DNA of 64,000 bases from Phytophthora colocasiae (lineage: Eukaryota > Oomycota > Peronosporomycetes > Peronosporales > Peronosporaceae). Within the stretch, counting starts at the first letter, position 1. Every line of letters starts with the position of its first letter. The notes under the pieces are model-generated. The model made no database searches. It was not told the DNA's origin and saw only the letters and a program-made list of their open reading frames with translations. The stretch covers positions 1 through 64,000 of the forward strand of contig JAGKQI010000062.1 in NCBI GenBank assembly GCA_018806915.1, given 5' to 3'. Positions 48,431 to 59,797 of the stretch are shown here, in pieces. The position numbers and the translations under genes were made by a program.

Positions 48431-48502
48431 GCCCCTATAGCTCAGTGGTAGAGCACCCGCTTAGTAAGCGGAAGGTCGGTAGTTCAATCCTGCCTGGGGG
48501 CA
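48431..48502 (+). tRNA. tRNA-Thr(AGT), unit 52
   Basis: Unit 52 (47999-48927). Full-length copy; four nine-base repeats, four T4 tracts. Confidence 0.93.
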
Positions 48503-49363
48503 AACTCCTTGCATTCGTTTCGCGTGCGCACGCTCTGTGTGTCGTTCGTGATCGAGGCGTGTTGCACGCCATCTTTGCTCTTTGCTCTTTTGCTCTTTTG
48601 CTCTTTTGCTCTTTTGCTCTAGCTCTTGCACAGCTGCACGCTACCTCTTTTCGAGTCGCGTTAATGCACTCACTTGCCTAAAACCACGCGCTTCCCTCGA
48701 CATTCGCTGCAATACAATACACTAGATACACTACTCCAGTCCCACCCAGTCCCACCTAGTCCTACCTAGTCCCGCTGGTCCTTTCAATTCGTCTTTCCAA
48801 GAAGTACCGTGTCGCTTGTACTTGCTGTCGTCTTTATTTTCTGATCACCAAATGGGCTAACGGTGGCACGCGTATTGGATAGTGAACAGTCCATAGCGTC
48901 AATGGCAACTTCGGCCATAGTAGAGGACCGGCGCGCTCATTTCAGGTGGATGGATGGCCATCGAGAGGCGAAAAGCCGTCACATCGAATGACTCGTTTGG
49001 TACATGTACACATCGGCCCATCGAAGCTAACCATCGCAAGCTATGGATCGTGAGGCACTGTTGACACGTACCTCACAGCACGGTGTTGTGGAGTAGGCAG
49101 AGTGAGAGAGCGTTGGCGATATTGGTGTCGAGCGATAGTATGGGGTGTTATGTAGTAGGGTATTGTGAGTGGCGGACGATGTGGAGCGTGAAGAGAGGTC
49201 GATGTAGTAGTAGGGAGGGTGTGTAAGGTGTGTATGGGTGTGTATGGTGCAGGTGGTGCAGGTGGTGCAGGTGGTGCAGGTGGTGCAGGTGTTTAAGCAT
49301 GGTTTGTAGAGTTGTGGTGTGTGTTCTAGGGGTTGAAAACGTGTGTTTTTGTGTGTTGTAAGA

Positions 49364-49434
49364 GCCCCTATAGCTCAGTGGTAGAGCACCCGCTTAGTAA
49401 GCGGAAGGTCGGTAGTTCAATCCTGCCTGGGGCA
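49364..49434 (+). tRNA. tRNA-Thr(AGT), unit 53, acceptor G4
   Basis: Unit 53 (48928-49867). Acceptor one G short, the only such copy right of 39.2 kb. A 3-base deletion disrupts the trailer hairpin and most downstream tracts are T3 (three T4). Five nine-base repeats. Confidence 0.58.
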
Positions 49435-50306
49435 AACTCCTTGCATTCGTTTCGCGTGCGCACGCTCTGTGTGTCGTTCGTGATCGAGGCGTGTTGCACG
49501 TCTTTGCTCTTGCTCTTTGCTCTTTGCTCTTTGCTCTTTTGCTCTTTTGCTCTTTTGCTCTAGCTCTTGCACAGCTGCACGCTACCTCTTTTCGAGTCGC
49601 GTTAATGCACTCACTTGCCTAAAACCACGCGCTTCCTCGACATTCGCTGCAATACAATACACTAGATACACTACTCCAGTCCCACCCAGTCCCACCTAGT
49701 CCTACCTAGTCCCGCTGGTCCTTTCAATTCGTCTTTCCAAGAAGTACCGTGTCGCTTGTACTTGCTGTCGTCTTTATTTTCTGATCACCAAATGGGCTAA
49801 CGGTGGCACGCGTATTGGATAGTGAACAGTCCATAGCGTCAATGGCAACTTCGGCCATAGTAGAGGACCGGCGCGCTCATTTCAGGTGGATGGATGGCCA
49901 TCGAGAGGCGAAAAGCCGTCACATCGAATGACTCGTTTGGTACATGTACACATCGGCCCATCGAAGCTAACCATCGCAAGCTATGGATCGTGAGGCACTG
50001 TTGACACGTACCTCACAGCACGGTGTTGTGGAGTAGGCAGAGTGAGAGAGCGTTGGCGATATTGGTGTCGAGCGATAGTATGGGGGTGTTATGTAGTAGG
50101 GGTATTGTGAGTGGCGGACGATGTGGAGCGTGAAGAGAGGTCGATGTAGTAGTAGGGAGGGTGTGTAAGGTGTGTATGGTGTGTATGGTGCAGGTGGTGC
50201 AGGTGGTGCAGGTGGTGCAGGTGGTGCAGGTGTTTAAGCATGGTTTGTAGAGTTGTGGTGTGTGTTCTAGGGGTTGAAAATGTGTGTGTTTTTGTGTGTT
50301 GTAAGA

Positions 50307-50378
50307 GCCCCTATAGCTCAGTGGTAGAGCACCCGCTTAGTAAGCGGAAGGTCGGTAGTTCAATCCTGCCTGGGGGCA
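50307..50378 (+). tRNA. tRNA-Thr(AGT), unit 54
   Basis: Unit 54 (49868-50828). Full-length copy; five nine-base repeats. The T-tract region has five T4, then GCTCCTTT, then two T4, an arrangement found again only in unit 64. Confidence 0.93.
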
Positions 50379-51277
50379 AACTCCTTGCATTCGTTTCGCG
50401 TGCGCACGCTCTGTGTGTCGTTCGTGATCGAGGCGTGTTGCACGCCGTCTTTGCTCTTTTGCTCTTTTGCTCTTTTGCTCTTTTGCTCTTTTGCTCCTTT
50501 GCTCTTTTGCTCTTTTGCTCTAGCTCTTGCACAGCTGCACGCTACCTCTTTTCGAGTCGCGTTAATGCACTCACTTGCCTAAAACCACGCGCTTCCCTCG
50601 ACATTCGCTGCAATACAATACACTAGATACACTACTCCAGTCCCACCCAGTCCCACCTAGTCCTACCTAGTCCCGCTGGTCCTTTCAATTCGTCTTTCCA
50701 AGAAGTACCGTGTCGCTTGTACTTGCTGTCGTCTCTATTTTCTGATCACCAAATGGGCTAACGGTGGCACGCGTATTGGATAGTGAACAGTCCATAGCGT
50801 CAATGGCAACTTCGGCCATAGTAGAGGACCGGCGCGCTCATTTCAGGTGGATGGATGGCCATCGAGAGGCGAAAAGCCGTCACATCGAATGACTCGTTTG
50901 GTACATGTACACATCGGCCCATCGAAGCTAACCATCGCAAGCTATGGATCGTGAGGCACTGTTGACACGTACCTCACAGCACGGTGTTGTGGAGTAGGCA
51001 GAGTGAGAGAGAGCGTTGGCGATATTGGTGTCGAGCGATAGTATGGGGGTGTTATGTAGTAGGAGTATTGTGAGTGGCGGACGATGTGGAGCGTGAAGAG
51101 AGGTCGATGTAGTAGTAGGGAGGGTGTGTAAGGTGTGTATGGTGTGTATGGTGCAGGTGGTGCAGGTGGTGCAGGTGGTGCAGGTGGTGCAGGTGGTGCA
51201 GGTGTTTAAGCATGGTTTGTAGAGTTGTGGTGTGTGTTCTAGGGGTTGAAAATGTGTGTGTTTTGTGTGTTGTAAGA

Positions 51278-51349
51278 GCCCCTATAGCTCAGTGGTAGAG
51301 CACCCGCTTAGTAAGCGGAAGGTCGGTAGTTCAATCCTGCCTGGGGGCA
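51278..51349 (+). tRNA. tRNA-Thr(AGT), unit 55
   Basis: Unit 55 (50829-51799). Full-length copy; six nine-base repeats, eight T4 tracts. Its spacer carries the linked variants TTGCACTTG, GTCTCTATT and AACGATGG. Confidence 0.93.
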
Positions 51350-52247
51350 AACTCCTTGCATTCGTTTCGCGTGCGCACGCTCTGTGTGTCGTTCGTGATC
51401 GAGGCGTGTTGCACGCCGTCTTTGCTCTTTTGCTCTTTTGCTCTTTTGCTCTTTTGCTCTTTTGCTCTTTTGCTCTTTTGCTCTTTTGCTCTAGCTCTTG
51501 CACAGCTGCACGCTACCTCTTTTCGAGTCGCGTTAATGCACTCACTTGCCTAAAACCACGCGCTTCCCTCGACATTCGCTGCAATACAATACACTAGATA
51601 CACTACTCCAGTCCCACCCAGTCCCACCTAGTCCTACCTAGTCCCGCTGGTCCTTTCAATTCGTCTTTCCAAGAAGTACCGTGTCGCTTGCACTTGCTGT
51701 CGTCTCTATTTTCTGATCACCAAATGGGCTAACGATGGCACGCGTATTGGATAGTGAACAGTCCATAGCGTCAATGGCAACTTCGGCCATAGTAGAGGAC
51801 CGGCGCGCTCATTTCAGGTGGATGGATGGCCATCGAGAGGCGAAAAGCCGTCACATCGAATGACTCGTTTGGTACATGTACACATCGGCCCATCGAAGCT
51901 AACCATCGCAAGCTATGGATCGTGAGGCACTGTTGACACGTACCTCACAGCACGGTGTTGTGGAGTAGGCAGAGTGAGAGAGCGTTGGCGATATTGGTGT
52001 CGAGCGATAGTATGGGGGTGTTATGTAGTAGGAGTATTGTGAGTGGCGGACGATGTGGAGCGTGAAGAGAGGTCGATGTAGTAGTAGGGAGGGTGTGTAA
52101 GGTGTGTATGGTGTGTATGGTGCAGGTGGTGCAGGTGGTGCAGGTGGTGCAGGTGGTGCAGGTGGTGCAGGTGTTTAAGCATGGTTTGTAGAGTTGTGGT
52201 GTGTGTTCTAGGGGTTGAAAATGTGTGTGTTTTTGTGTGTTGTAAGA

Positions 52248-52319
52248 GCCCCTATAGCTCAGTGGTAGAGCACCCGCTTAGTAAGCGGAAGGTCGGTAGT
52301 TCAATCCTGCCTGGGGGCA
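52248..52319 (+). tRNA. tRNA-Thr(AGT), unit 56
   Basis: Unit 56 (51800-52761). Full-length copy; six nine-base repeats, seven T4 tracts; same linked spacer variants as unit 55. Confidence 0.93.
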
Positions 52320-53209
52320 AACTCCTTGCATTCGTTTCGCGTGCGCACGCTCTGTGTGTCGTTCGTGATCGAGGCGTGTTGCACGCCGTCTTTGCTCTTT
52401 TGCTCTTTTGCTCTTTTGCTCTTTTGCTCTTTTGCTCTTTTGCTCTTTTGCTCTAGCTCTTGCACAGCTGCACGCTACCTCTTTTCGAGTCGCGTTAATG
52501 CACTCACTTGCCTAAAACCACGCGCTTCCCTCGACATTCGCTGCAATACAATACACTAGATACACTACTCCAGTCCCACCCAGTCCCACCTAGTCCTACC
52601 TAGTCCCGCTGGTCCTTTCAATTCGTCTTTCCAAGAAGTACCGTGTCGCTTGCACTTGCTGTCGTCTCTATTTTCTGATCACCAAATGGGCTAACGATGG
52701 CACGCGTATTGGATAGTGAACAGTCCATAGCGTCAATGGCAACTTCGGCCATAGTAGAGGACCGGCGCGCTCATTTCAGGTGGATGGATGGCCATCGAGA
52801 GGCGAAAAGCCGTCACATCGAATGACTCGTTTGGTACATGTACACATCGGCCCATCGAAGCTAACCATCGCAAGCTATGGATCGTGAGGCACTGTTGACA
52901 CGTACCTCACAGCACGGTGTTGTGGAGTAGGCAGAGTGAGAGAGCGTTGGCGATATTGGTGTCGAGCGATAGTATGGGAGTGTTATGTAGTAGGAGTATT
53001 GTGAGTGGCGGACGATGTGGAGCGTGAAGAGAGGTCGATGTAGTAGTAGGGAGGGTGTGTAAGGTGTGTATGGTGTGTATGGTGCAGGTGGTGCAGGTGG
53101 TGCAGGTGGTGCAGGTGGTGCAGGTGGTGCAGGTGTTTAAGCATGGTTTGTAGAGTTGTGGTGTGTGTTCTAGGGGTTGAAAATGTGTGTGTTTTTGTGT
53201 GTTGTAAGA

Positions 53210-53281
53210 GCCCCTATAGCTCAGTGGTAGAGCACCCGCTTAGTAAGCGGAAGGTCGGTAGTTCAATCCTGCCTGGGGGCA
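53210..53281 (+). tRNA. tRNA-Thr(AGT), unit 57
   Basis: Unit 57 (52762-53715). Full-length copy; six nine-base repeats, six T4 tracts; linked spacer variants as in unit 55, and a private T to C in the trailer (GTGCCGTTCG). Confidence 0.93.
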
Positions 53282-54165
53282 AACTCCTTGCATTCGTTTC
53301 GCGTGCGCACGCTCTGTGTGCCGTTCGTGATCGAGGCGTGTTGCACGCCGTCTTTGCTCTTTTGCTCTTTTGCTCTTTTGCTCTTTTGCTCTTTTGCTCT
53401 TTTGCTCTAGCTCTTGCACAGCTGCACGCTACCTCTTTTCGAGTCGCGTTAATGCACTCACTTGCCTAAAACCACGCGCTTCCCTCGACATTCGCTGCAA
53501 TACAATACACTAGATACACTACTCCAGTCCCACCCAGTCCCACCTAGTCCTACCTAGTCCCGCTGGTCCTTTCAATTCGTCTTTCCAAGAAGTACCGTGT
53601 CGCTTGCACTTGCTGTCGTCTCTATTTTCTGATCACCAAATGGGCTAACGATGGCACGCGTATTGGATAGTGAACAGTCCATAGCGTCAATGGCAACTTC
53701 GGCCATAGTAGAGGACCGGCGCGCTCATTTCAGGTGGATGGATGGCCATCGAGAGGCGAAAAGCCGTCACATCGAATGACTCGTTTGGTACATGTACACA
53801 TCGGCCCATCGAAGCTAACCATCGCAAGCTATGGATCGTGAGGCACTGTTGACACGTACCTCACAGCACGGTGTTGTGGAGTAGGCAGAGTGAGAGAGAG
53901 CGTTGGCGATATTGGTGTCGAGCGATAGTATGGGGGTGTTATGTAGTAGGAGTATTGTGAGTGGCGGACGATGTGGAGCGTGAAGAGAGGTCGATGTAGT
54001 AGTAGGGAGGGTGTGTAAGGTGTGTATGGTGTGTATGGTGCAGGTGGTGCAGGTGGTGCAGGTGGTGCAGGTGGTGCAGGTGGTGCAGGTGTTTAAGCAT
54101 GGTTTGTAGAGTTGTGGTGTGTGTTCTAGGGGTTGAAAATGTGTGTGTTTTTGTGTGTTGTAAGA

Positions 54166-54237
54166 GCCCCTATAGCTCAGTGGTAGAGCACCCGCTTAGT
54201 AAGCGGAAGGTCGGTAGTTCAATCCTGCCTGGGGGCA
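54166..54237 (+). tRNA. tRNA-Thr(AGT), unit 58
   Basis: Unit 58 (53716-54671). Full-length copy; six nine-base repeats, six T4 tracts; the last consecutive unit with the linked spacer variants. Confidence 0.93.
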
Positions 54238-55130
54238 AACTCCTTGCATTCGTTTCGCGTGCGCACGCTCTGTGTGTCGTTCGTGATCGAGGCGTGTTGC
54301 ACGCCGTCTTTGCTCTTTTGCTCTTTTGCTCTTTTGCTCTTTTGCTCTTTTGCTCTTTTGCTCTAGCTCTTGCACAGCTGCACGCTACCTCTTTTCGAGT
54401 CGCGTTAATGCACTCACTTGCCTAAAACCACGCGCTTCCCTCGACATTCGCTGCAATACAATACACTAGATACACTACTCCAGTCCCACCCAGTCCCACC
54501 TAGTCCTACCTAGTCCCGCTGGTCCTTTCAATTCGTCTTTCCAAGAAGTACCGTGTCGCTTGCACTTGCTGTCGTCTCTATTTTCTGATCACCAAATGGG
54601 CTAACGATGGCACGCGTATTGGATAGTGAACAGTCCATAGCGTCAATGGCAACTTCGGCCATAGTAGAGGACCGGCGCGCTCATTTCAGGTGGATGGATG
54701 GCCATCGAGAGGCGAAAAGCCGTCACATCGAATGACTCGTTTGGTACATGTAGACATCGGCCCATCGAAGCTAACCATCGCAAGCTATGGATCGTGAGGC
54801 ACTGTTGACACGTACCTCACAGCACGGTGTTGTGGAGTAGGCAGAGTGAGAGAGAGCGTTGGCGATATTGGTGTCGAGCGATAGTATGGGAGTGTTATGT
54901 AGTAGGGGTATTGTGAGTGGCGGACGATGTGGAGCGTGAAGAGAGGTCGATGTAGTAGTAGGGAGGGTGTGTAAGGTGTGTATGGTGTGTATGGTGTGTA
55001 TGGTGTGTATGGTGCAGGTGGTGCAGGTGGTGCAGGTGGTGCAGGTGGTGCAGATGTTGAAGCATGGTTTGTAGAGTTGTGGTGTGTGTTCTAGGGGTTG
55101 AAAATGTGTGTGTTTTTGTGTGTTGTAAGT

Positions 55131-55202
55131 GCCCCTATAGCTCAGTGGTAGAGCACCCGCTTAGTAAGCGGAAGGTCGGTAGTTCAATCCTGCCTGGGGG
55201 CA
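55131..55202 (+). tRNA. tRNA-Thr(AGT), unit 59
   Basis: Unit 59 (54672-55590, continued 57367-57412 after the transposon). Full-length copy; five nine-base repeats, the last reading CAGATG; four GTGTATGGT copies; six T4 tracts. The insertion lies about 390 bp downstream of the gene. Confidence 0.93.
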
Positions 55203-55590
55203 AACTCCTTGCATTCGTTTCGCGTGCGCACGCTCTGTGTGTCGTTCGTGATCGAGGCGTGTTGCACGCCATCTTTGCTCTTTTGCTCTTTTGCTCTTTT
55301 GCTCTTTTGCTCTTTTGCTCTTTTGCTCTAGCTCTTGCACAGCTGCACGCTACCTCTTTTCGAGTCGCGTTAATGCACTCACTTGCCTAAAACCACGCGC
55401 TTCCCTCGACATTCGCTGCAATACAATACACTAGATACACTACTCCAGTCCCACCCAGTCCCACCTAGTCCTACCTAGTCCCGCTGGTCCTTTCAATTCG
55501 TCTTTCCAAGAAGTACCGTGTCGCTTGTACTTGCTGTCGTCTTTATTTTCTGATCACCAAATGGGCTAACGGTGGCACGCGTATTGGATA

Positions 55591-55608
55591 CAGCAACGGT
55601 CAGAATGC
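55591..55608 (+). repeat. Left terminal inverted repeat, copy 1
   Basis: CAGCAACGGTCAGAATGC; mismatches to the right end are at positions 2, 5 and 10. Confidence 0.85.
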
Positions 55609-55689
55609 TTCTGCCGACAATACTAACAGCCACGTAACGAAGAAGGTGCATGCACGGGATGGGGATCTAGGATGATTCGCATTTTCCTA

Positions 55690-55727
55690 CCAATCAGAAG
55701 CTCTCAAAAAATATTTTTAACCAATCA
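55690..55727 (+). promoter_or_regulatory. Two CCAATCA motifs upstream of the transposase, copy 1
   Basis: CCAATCA at 55690-55696 and 55721-55727, separated by an AT-rich AAATATTTTT stretch and lying 45-83 bp before the ATG. CCAAT boxes are common in eukaryotic promoters; use here is inferred. Copy 2 has the same motifs. Confidence 0.45.
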
Positions 55728-55772
55728 TCAGCATTTACTTTCCTGCTAATTCTGCGCCAGTCAGCTCGTAAA

Positions 55773-56713
55773 ATGGAGGCAGCGATCAACACCCCACCAC
55801 CAGAGCCACCACCGGCCGACACGGCACTGCAAGACGCCGCTCTTGCAGCCCTTATTGACGAGGCATTTTCCCAGCAGAAAAAGCGACGCAGACACTACTC
55901 CATGAAGCAAAGGCGCGATACATTAGTAGCTACCGAAGGCATGAGTCAGCGCCAGGCTGCACGTGCGCAGGGTGTCCCTCGATGGACCCTCACAACGTGG
56001 AGACGGCGCCAAGGCGACATCTTCGCCTTCCGAGGCAGCGAAAAGGTGCTCTCGAGAGCGCCTGGTCGGCCTGAAATCTTGCCATTTAAAGTAGAGCTTA
56101 TTACGTTTATGAAGGACACCCGCCGGGATTGTCGGTCACTTACCGCCTCCATTATGGCCTCCTACGTCCGCGATGAGCACGTTGCATGGCTGGACGACTA
56201 CGTCAAGGACAAGAAGAACGCTTCGACAGCCTACGAGTCGCTGCTACGACTCCTACGGCGTTTTGCTTACCGTCATGGGTTCGTCCAGCGGACGCCACAT
56301 GGGTTAAAGGTTGCTTGTTCATACTAACACTAGACAAGTGTATCAAACGGACGATATCTAATATTTTTGTTTGGATCCTATTCTGCTACTGTTTGTAGGA
56401 AAAACTTGAAGATTTAGAAGCTGTGCAGCAAGAATTTGCAGCGTTCTTTAACAGAACCTACGGGGCATACAAACCTAGCGAGGTCTTCAACTGTGATGAA
56501 ACAGGGATCTATTTTGACATGCCTCCGGGCAAAATTCTCTCCGAGAAAGGGAAATCGGCCGCTATAACAGCCCAGCAAAATCATTCAGCAAGACTAACAG
56601 CCGTATGCACGATCAGGGGTGATGGTGTTAAGCTGCCATTGCTTTTCATCGTTCGGGGAGAGCCAAACGGCCTTATTGAAAAGGAGGAGTTGCCGACATA
56701 TCCAAAAGGTTCG

Positions 56714-56770
<57 letters not shown>

Positions 56771-57200
56771 GGAACTAAAATCATATATTTTAGGGCATGT
56801 TTACACTGTACAATCTAAGGCCTGGATGGATGGTCGTGTCTGGAAGTTCTACCTACGCTCTCTGCTGCTGAAGCATATCACGGAGCCATCTCTACTGCTG
56901 CTGGACAATCTGGATTGCCATGTTTCTGGAGAATCTGAGGCTATTGTTGCTGAAGAGCTTATGGCTGTGCTTCAGCCGCTGCCAAAAAACTCCACATCTG
57001 TCTGCCAACCTCTTGACGTTGGCGTTATGGGCCTGTTAAAGGCAAAACTAAAAGCATTGTGGCTAAAAGACAAAACTAAAGCCGTGACAGCCAGTGAGAA
57101 ACGTCTAGCAACAATCAAGCGCACAATTACCGCGTGGGAATCGATAGATTCAAGGACAATTACAAGTTCGTTCAACAAGGCCCTCGACACTCGGTTTTAA
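55773..57200 (+). CDS. pogo-type DDE transposase, copy 1 (three exons)
   Basis: Predicted exons are 55773-56309, 56399-56708 and 56794-57200, giving 417 residues. Intron 1 is GTTGCT...TTTGTAG and phase 0; intron 2 is GTTCGT...TTTTAG and joins within a Gly codon. Residues 35-42 are a basic cluster (KKRRR), and 57-79 look like a helix-turn-helix (SQRQAARAQGVPRWTLTTW), the psq/CENP-B-type DNA-binding module. About 95-175 resemble the second DNA-binding segment of pogo proteins. The DDE domain follows: D212 in NCDETGIYFD, D320 in LLLLDNLDCH, D357 in QPLDVGVM, giving a DD36D spacing like Tigger/pogo transposases. It would cut and paste the element in the nucleus. It is somewhat short beside pogo (about 500 aa). 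The exon structure is my inference from frame and splice sites. Confidence 0.85.
56709..56793 (+). other. Transposase intron 2 with (ATT)18, copy 1
   Basis: The intron is 85 nt, of which 56717-56770 is 18 perfect ATT triplets. Read through, the run would encode polyisoleucine or polyleucine and disrupt the DDE domain; splicing restores GHVYTVQSKAWMDG, the expected family sequence. Confidence 0.8.
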
Positions 57201-57206
57201 ATGCAA

Positions 57207-57277
57207 AATAAAGCTGCCTCTAATTTTTGCATTTCAGCGATGTAATTCTTTATCCTAGCAAATCTCTATTTAATAAA
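57207..57277 (+). terminator. Polyadenylation signals, copy 1
   Basis: AATAAA occurs at 57207-57212, seven bases after the stop codon, and again at 57272-57277. Confidence 0.55.
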
Positions 57278-57346
57278 AAGGTCACTGACGTTTTGACATA
57301 GTCGCAGCATAATTTGTATCGGTTCAACGAATGATGACTGGCTGTT

Positions 57347-57364
57347 GCATTCTGTCCGTAGCGG
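57347..57364 (-). repeat. Right terminal inverted repeat, copy 1
   Basis: Reverse complement reads CCGCTACGGACAGAATGC and pairs with the left end at 15 of 18 positions. Confidence 0.85.
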
Positions 57365-57844
57365 TAGTGAACCGTCCATAGCGTCAATGGCAACTTCGGC
57401 CATAGTAGAGGACCGGCGCGCTCATTTCAGGTGGATGGATGGCCATCGAGAGGCGAAAAGCCGTCACATCGAATGACTCGTTTGGTACATGTACACATCG
57501 GCCCATCGAAGCTAACCATCGCAAGCTATGGATCGTGAGGCACTGTTGACACGTACCTCACAGCACGGTGTTGTGGAGTAGGCAGAGTGAGAGAGAGCGT
57601 TGGCGATATTGGTGTCGAGCGATAGTATGGGAGTGTTATGTAGTAGGGGTATTGTGAGTGGCGGACGATATGGAGCGTGAAGAGAGGTCGATGTAGTAGT
57701 AGGGAGGGTGTGTAAGGTGTGTATGGTGCAGGTGGTGCAGGTGGTGCAGGTGGTGCAGGTGGTGCAGGTGTTTAAGCATGGTTTGTAGAGTTGTGGTGTG
57801 TGTTCTAGGGGTTGAAAATGTGTGTGTTTTTGTGTGTTGTAAGA

Positions 57845-57916
57845 GCCCCTATAGCTCAGTGGTAGAGCACCCGCTTAGTAAGCGGAAGGTCGGTAGTTCA
57901 ATCCTGCCTGGGGGCA
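57845..57916 (+). tRNA. tRNA-Thr(AGT), unit 60
   Basis: Unit 60 (57413-58326). Full-length copy; five nine-base repeats, three T4 tracts; one C to T weakens the trailer hairpin (CACGTCGTC). Confidence 0.93.
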
Positions 57917-58785
57917 AACTCCTTGCATTCGTTTCGCGTGCGCACGCTCTGTGTGTCGTTCGTGATCGAGGCGTGTTGCACGTCGTCTTTGCTCTTTTGC
58001 TCTTTTGCTCTTTTGCTCTAGCTCTTGCACAGCTGCACGCTACCTCTTTTCGAGTCGCGTTAATGCACTTACTTGCCTAAAACTACGCGCTTCCCTCGAC
58101 ATTCGCTGCAATACAATACACTAGATACACTACTCCAGTCCCACCCAGTCCCACCTAGTCCTACCTAGTCCCGCTGGTCCTTTCAATTCGTCTTTCCAAG
58201 AAGTACCGTGTCGCTTGTACTTGCTGTCGTCTTTATTTTCTGATCACCAAATGGGCTAACGGTGGCACGCGTATTGGATAGTGAACAGTCCATAGCGTCA
58301 ATGGCAACTTCGGCCATAGTAGAGGACCGGCGCGCTCATTTCAGGTGGATGGATGGCCATCGAGAGGCGAAAAGCCGTCACATCGAATGACCCGTTTGGT
58401 ACATGTACACATCGGCCCATCGAAGCTAACCATCGCAAGCTATGGATCGTGAGGCACTGTTGACACGTACCTCACAGCACGGTGTTGTGGAGTAGGCAGA
58501 GTGAGAGAGAGCGTTGGCGATATTGGTGTCGAGCGATAGTATGGGAGTGTTATGTAGTAGGGGTATTGTGAGTGGCGGACGATATGGAGCGTGAAGAGAG
58601 GTCGATGTAGTAGTAGGGAGGGTGTGTAAGGTGTGTATGGTGTGTATGGTGTGTATGGTGCAGGTGGTGCAGGTGGTGCAGGTGGTGCAGGTGGTGCAGG
58701 TGGTGCAGGTGTTTAAGCATGGTTTGTAGAGTTGTGGTGTGTGTTCTAGGGGTTGAAAATGTGTGTGTTTTTGTGTGTTGTAAGA

Positions 58786-58857
58786 GCCCCTATAGCTCAG
58801 TGGTAGAGCACCCGCTTAGTAAGCGGAAGGTCGGTAGTTCAATCCTGCCTGGGGGCA
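58786..58857 (+). tRNA. tRNA-Thr(AGT), unit 61
   Basis: Unit 61 (58327-59267). Full-length copy; six nine-base repeats, three T4 tracts; carries the linked spacer variants of units 55-58. Confidence 0.93.
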
Positions 58858-59725
58858 AACTCCTTGCATTCGTTTCGCGTGCGCACGCTCTGTGTGTCGT
58901 TCGTGATCGAGGCGTGTTGCACGCCGTCTTTGCTCTTTTGCTCTTTTGCTCTTTTGCTCTAGCTCTTGCACAGCTGCACGCTACCTCTTTTCGAGTCGCG
59001 TTAATGCACTCACTTGCCTAAAACCACGCGCTTCCCTCGACATTCGCTGCAATACAATACACTAGATACACTACTCCAGTCCCACCCAGTCCCACCTAGT
59101 CCTACCTAGTCCCGCTGGTCCTTTCAATTCGTCTTTCCAAGAAGTACCGTGTCGCTTGCACTTGCTGTCGTCTCTATTTTCTGATCACCAAATGGGCTAA
59201 CGATGGCACGCGTATTGGATAGTGAACAGTCCATAGCGTCAATGGCAACTTCGGCCATAGTAGAGGACCGGCGCGCTCATTTCAGGTGGATGGATGGCCA
59301 TCGAGAGGCGAAAAGCCGTCACATCGAATGACTCGTTTGGTACATGTACACATCGGCCCATCGAAGCTAACCATCGCAAGCTATGGATCGTGAGGCACTG
59401 TTGACACGTACCTCACAGCACGGTGTTGTGGAGTAGGCAGAGTGAGAGAGAGCGTTGGCGATATTGGTGTCGAGCGATAGTATGGGAGTGTTATGTAGTA
59501 GGAGTATTGTGAGTGGCGGACGATGTGGAGCGTGAAGAGAGGTCGATGTAGTAGTAGGGAGGGTGTGTAAGGTGTGTATGGTGTGTATGGTGTGTATGGT
59601 GTGTATAGTGCAGGTGGTGCAGGTGGTGCAGGTGGTGCAGGTGGTGCAGATGTTGAAGCATGGTTTGTAGAGTTGTGGTGTGTGTTCTAGGGGTTGAAAA
59701 TGTGTGTGTTTTGTGTGTTGTAAGA

Positions 59726-59797
59726 GCCCCTATAGCTCAGTGGTAGAGCACCCGCTTAGTAAGCGGAAGGTCGGTAGTTCAATCCTGCCTGGGGGCA
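59726..59797 (+). tRNA. tRNA-Thr(AGT), unit 62
   Basis: Unit 62 (59268-60215). Full-length copy; five nine-base repeats, the last reading CAGATG as in unit 59; four GTGTATGGT-type copies; four T4 tracts. Confidence 0.93.

Larger units (their letters stand above)
1..55590 (+). repeat. tRNA-Thr tandem array, block 1 (units 1-59)
   Basis: Fifty-eight complete units and most of a 59th, each 913-973 bp, follow head-to-tail without any interrupting DNA. Unit starts were read from the recurring string CCGGCGCGCTCATTTCAGG: 1, 942, 1871, 2844, 3781, 4731, 5659, 6591, 7532, 8466, 9395 and so on. Length differences come mainly from two internal minisatellites. The spacer 3' of the tRNA is nearly invariant. 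The C-poor 5' half is very G/T-rich on this strand, whereas the 3' half is C/T-rich. No protein-coding gene is supported anywhere in this block. Unit 1 is the most diverged in scattered single-base insertions. The left end of the array is outside the window. Confidence 0.97.
55591..57364 (+). mobile_element. pogo/Tigger-like DNA transposon, copy 1
   Basis: The element is 1774 bp, flanked on both sides by TA (55589-55590 and 57365-57366), the duplication typical of Tc1/mariner/pogo elements. Its ends form an imperfect 18-bp inverted repeat, CAGCAACGGTCAGAATGC on the left and GCATTCTGTCCGTAGCGG on the right, with 15 of 18 positions complementary. It carries one three-exon DDE transposase gene in + orientation, with about 180 bp of leader and 164 bp of 3' DNA. 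The coding exons contain no stop or frameshift, so it could be autonomous or recently so. It lies in unit 59 without touching a tRNA gene. Confidence 0.92.

Noticed and set aside
55773..56327. 184-codon single-exon protein ending VACSY
   Set aside because: The last five codons are intron 1. The frame continues in exon 2 at 56399 with EKLEDLEAV, leading into the catalytic domain.
56581..56784. Polyisoleucine and polyleucine frames across the ATT run, both strands and both transposon copies
   Set aside because: The triplet run lies in an intron bounded by GT and AG. Splicing it out restores the DDE domain, whereas reading through does not.
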